Of a stretch of DNA of 33,777 bases, positions 31,801-33,777 are shown one piece after another. Each line of letters starts with the position of its first letter. Position 1 is the first letter of the stretch. Source of the DNA: Gnetum montanum (Eukaryota; Streptophyta; Gnetopsida; Gnetales; Gnetaceae); the NCBI GenBank assembly GCA_015680685.1, contig MNCI01013916.1, forward strand, positions 531,383 through 565,159, written 5' to 3'. The translations under genes and the position numbers were made by a program. Below the pieces are notes generated by a model that worked only from the letters and a program-made list of their open reading frames with translations, did no database searches and was not told where the DNA came from.

Positions 31801-32635
31801 TTATATATATTTCCCATATTCTACCACTTGCATTAACTACAATTGACATATTCTCTTTTCATGTTGCTCATTGTTCCATCTTCCAGTTTCAACTTAGAGA
31901 TGATGTAATCCTATTCTTACTTTTCTAATTAGTGCTCTCATGGGCATTTGAATTGTTGATGTAGATATTCTATTTTATGGCCTATAATATTTTACCAAAA
32001 AAACTAAAGCTTTTTTTTTTGTATTTGTATCTCATTTTGATATCTCTTTAAACCTTTTTAAGTTTATTCTAAAATTAGTATTACATTAATATCATGAACA
32101 TCCTATTTTTGTAGTTCTAATCATTCTTTATAGAATAATCCTTGTTACTCATATTTTCTAATAATCTCTCCTAATATGTTATTACCATTCTTTTTACTTA
32201 GGTAGAAAGTTAAGAGATGATAAATTAGTTCAACTTATAATAGGAATAAATTAGCTTCTAATAAAACTATTGCATATGAAACTTGAGTTTTTACTTTCAA
32301 TTCATTCAATAAGATTTTTTTTTTTTTTTTTTTTAAGTTTTTTAATTTTTTTCCANCAATTTTCTTCCATGATTCTTAATCAAGACATGCATCTCATACA
32401 TTTCATCCATAAAATCACTATAGTCTATATAATTATTTGTGAAGGACATTTTTGAATTTTCCAAGTACAAATATTGTGGTTGTTATACTTTTTCTCTATT
32501 ATATAGAAATCCTTCTATCCATTTGTAACTCAATATTTCCATTTATAATTTTGAGAGCATCCTTTTGCCAAATATCTATATGTATTCATAATCTTAAGTA
32601 TTTTATTATTTAACTAAAAAGTGTAATGTCTCTTA
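31801..32635 (-). pseudogene. C-terminal tail of a LINE ORF2 (copy L6)
   Basis: The minus strand reads, in pieces, VTNGXKDFYIIEKKYNNHN, then SWKKI, then LKVKTQVSYAIVLLEANLF, then IRKVRIGLHHL and VETGRWNNEQHEKRICQL (31840-31941). This order follows the tail after the RT in a group of plant LINEs (GWKA.Y...N.C, LY.CE.WG, RTGSH.LR.E.GRW....RICQLC). A run of 20 A's (32315-32334 on the complementary strand) and an N at 32356 fall inside it. Confidence 0.65.
32315..32334. repeat. Homopolymer T20
   Basis: Twenty T's on the plus strand, inside the LINE tail. The unresolved base at 32356 is nearby. Its length is likely to be unreliable in the assembly. Confidence 0.9.
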
Positions 32636-32639
32636 TTAG

Positions 32640-33480
32640 TTTAAGTAATTAGTACCTTTGTTTTTATCAACACTTACCATAATTTTTTTATATTCACAAA
32701 AATTTTATAGTTGATGCAACATTATTTTAAACCTTGTTTCTAAATTTTCTATTAATGCTACACTCATTTGCAAAGATTAAAAGTCATATCCATGATTGAT
32801 CCACTTTAATCAAATCATTTGTATATACCTTTTTAATCCACCCTTGTAATTCATCAATAAATATTCCAAATAATACAGGTAAAAGAGGACAATCCTGCTT
32901 TTCTCCTATATTGCTATAAATTTGATATGATTATGTAGTTTCTTTAACTTTTAATTCAAAAATTATTTTCTAGATAAATTTTGAATGACATTAAATGAAA
33001 TAGAATCATGTTTAAATTTTATAAGTATCCTCCTAAATTATTCTCTCACAACAAAGTCAAATGCTCTAATAAAGTACATATAGAAACTAACTATTTTATC
33101 TTATTTACCCTATGCTAGTTCAATGCAATATCTAAAAGTAACTAGATGATCTATAGTAAACACCATTTTCTAAATCCTACTCATAAAAGTGCATGTAAAT
33201 TAGTTTCTTATACCTTAGATTTTAATTTTTCTCTAAAATATACCTAACAATTTTGCAAATAAATTACTAATCATGAATAATTAATAATTATTTAAATAAA
33301 ACTTTTTTACTTTTTAAAAGAGCTTAATAGCTTTACTAATTATCCAATTTTTAGTGAAATCATTTTGAAGTCCTCCATTAAGCATTTTCCAAGTCTCTCT
33401 CCAAATCATCTATCACCACATTTTAATAATTTAGCATACAATCCTTTTGCATCTACAACTTTTTTACAAGCTAAATTCTC
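32640..33480 (-). pseudogene. LINE reverse transcriptase domain (copy L6)
   Basis: The minus strand reads EIENLACKKVVDAKGLYAKL (about 33400-33490), MISNLFAKLLGI, TIDHLVTFRYCIEL (33134-33177), FIRAFDFVV (about 33055), QDCPLLPVLFGIFIDELQGW (32838-32897) and LLIFANECS (32755-32783). These are the non-LTR RT blocks in order (NYR.I, TIDHL.TLR, F.DF.KAFD, QGCPLSP.LF..YID, LLFADD). The catalytic FADD is FANE, so it is inactive. It would copy LINE RNA at the nicked target. The window ends before its endonuclease would appear. Confidence 0.85.
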
Positions 33481-33777
33481 AATTTCCTTTATTAAATTTT
33501 ATGTAGGTGTAAAATGTTAGGAGTTCCCAACTAGTTGTAGTATTTTTCTTATGTTGAAACATATTCTTGTAAAACCCTTTTTCCTATGCATATGAAATAT
33601 CATTTCTTGGAGTAACTTTATTTCTAAAAAGTTTTCAAACATTTTATGGATCTTACTTTATCATTTGCACCATATAGTTTTAATGCTTTTTAAAAAAATT
33701 TCTCTTTGTTTTTCTCTAAGAGCAATTTCATATAGTACTTACTTAAAGCTTTTATTATAAAAATTTTTTACAACTAA

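Noticed and set aside
1-33777. Host genes, tRNAs, rRNAs, CRISPR or bacterial operons
   Set aside because: Looked for and not seen. The tRNA-like matches are retrotransposon primer sites; all coding traces are transposon-derived.

Overview
This window is land-plant nuclear DNA made almost entirely of decayed, nested retrotransposons. It is strongly AT-rich and long stretches hold no intact gene. The coding traces are plant-type LTR-retrotransposon and LINE domains broken by many stops. A scaffold gap (20047-20080) and single N's show draft assembly. I saw no host gene, tRNA, rRNA or CRISPR array. I cannot place the species; a seed plant is likely but this is inference.

Layout. (i) 1-292 is the 3' end of an LTR (R4) that enters from the left. 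(ii) The backbone to about 22.45 kb is one Ty3/gypsy element (R3) on the minus strand. Its 3' LTR is 293-1296 plus 7945-9935. Its internal region is 9936-14312, with gag, CCHC knuckle, protease, RT, RNase H, integrase and a chromodomain-like tail all readable in pieces. Its 5' LTR is 14313-14443 plus 20394-22453. (iii) R1 (1297-7939) is a complete plus-strand LTR element inserted in the left R3 LTR, with target duplication CCTAT. (iv) R2 (14444-20393) is a related complete element inserted in the right R3 LTR, with target duplication ACATT/ACATC. (v) 22454-28690 holds a fragment of another gag (+) and the gag and borders of a SIRE/Maximus-like Ty1/copia element (C5, minus). (vi) 28690-28892 resembles the outer end of the R3 LTR. 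(vii) 30.2-33.8 kb carries remnants of two LINE copies on the minus strand: endonuclease and ORF1 of one, RT and C-terminal tail of another.

The most interesting part is the R1/R2 family. Both copies have roughly 0.9 kb LTRs, a tRNA-Asp-type primer binding site like that of the Tat/Athila lineages, a long gag-like ORF with a CCHC box and Pro/Tyr/Gln-rich tail, a conserved spacer, a second small ORF (ORF2), and a G-run polypurine tract. Neither copy shows protease, RT, RNase H or integrase. This looks like a non-autonomous, gag-only family with an unidentified second protein whose ends are conserved but whose middle differs between the copies.

Nothing here is likely to make a functional protein today. 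Many of the differences I compared are C-to-T or G-to-A changes, as expected for methylated, silenced repeats.
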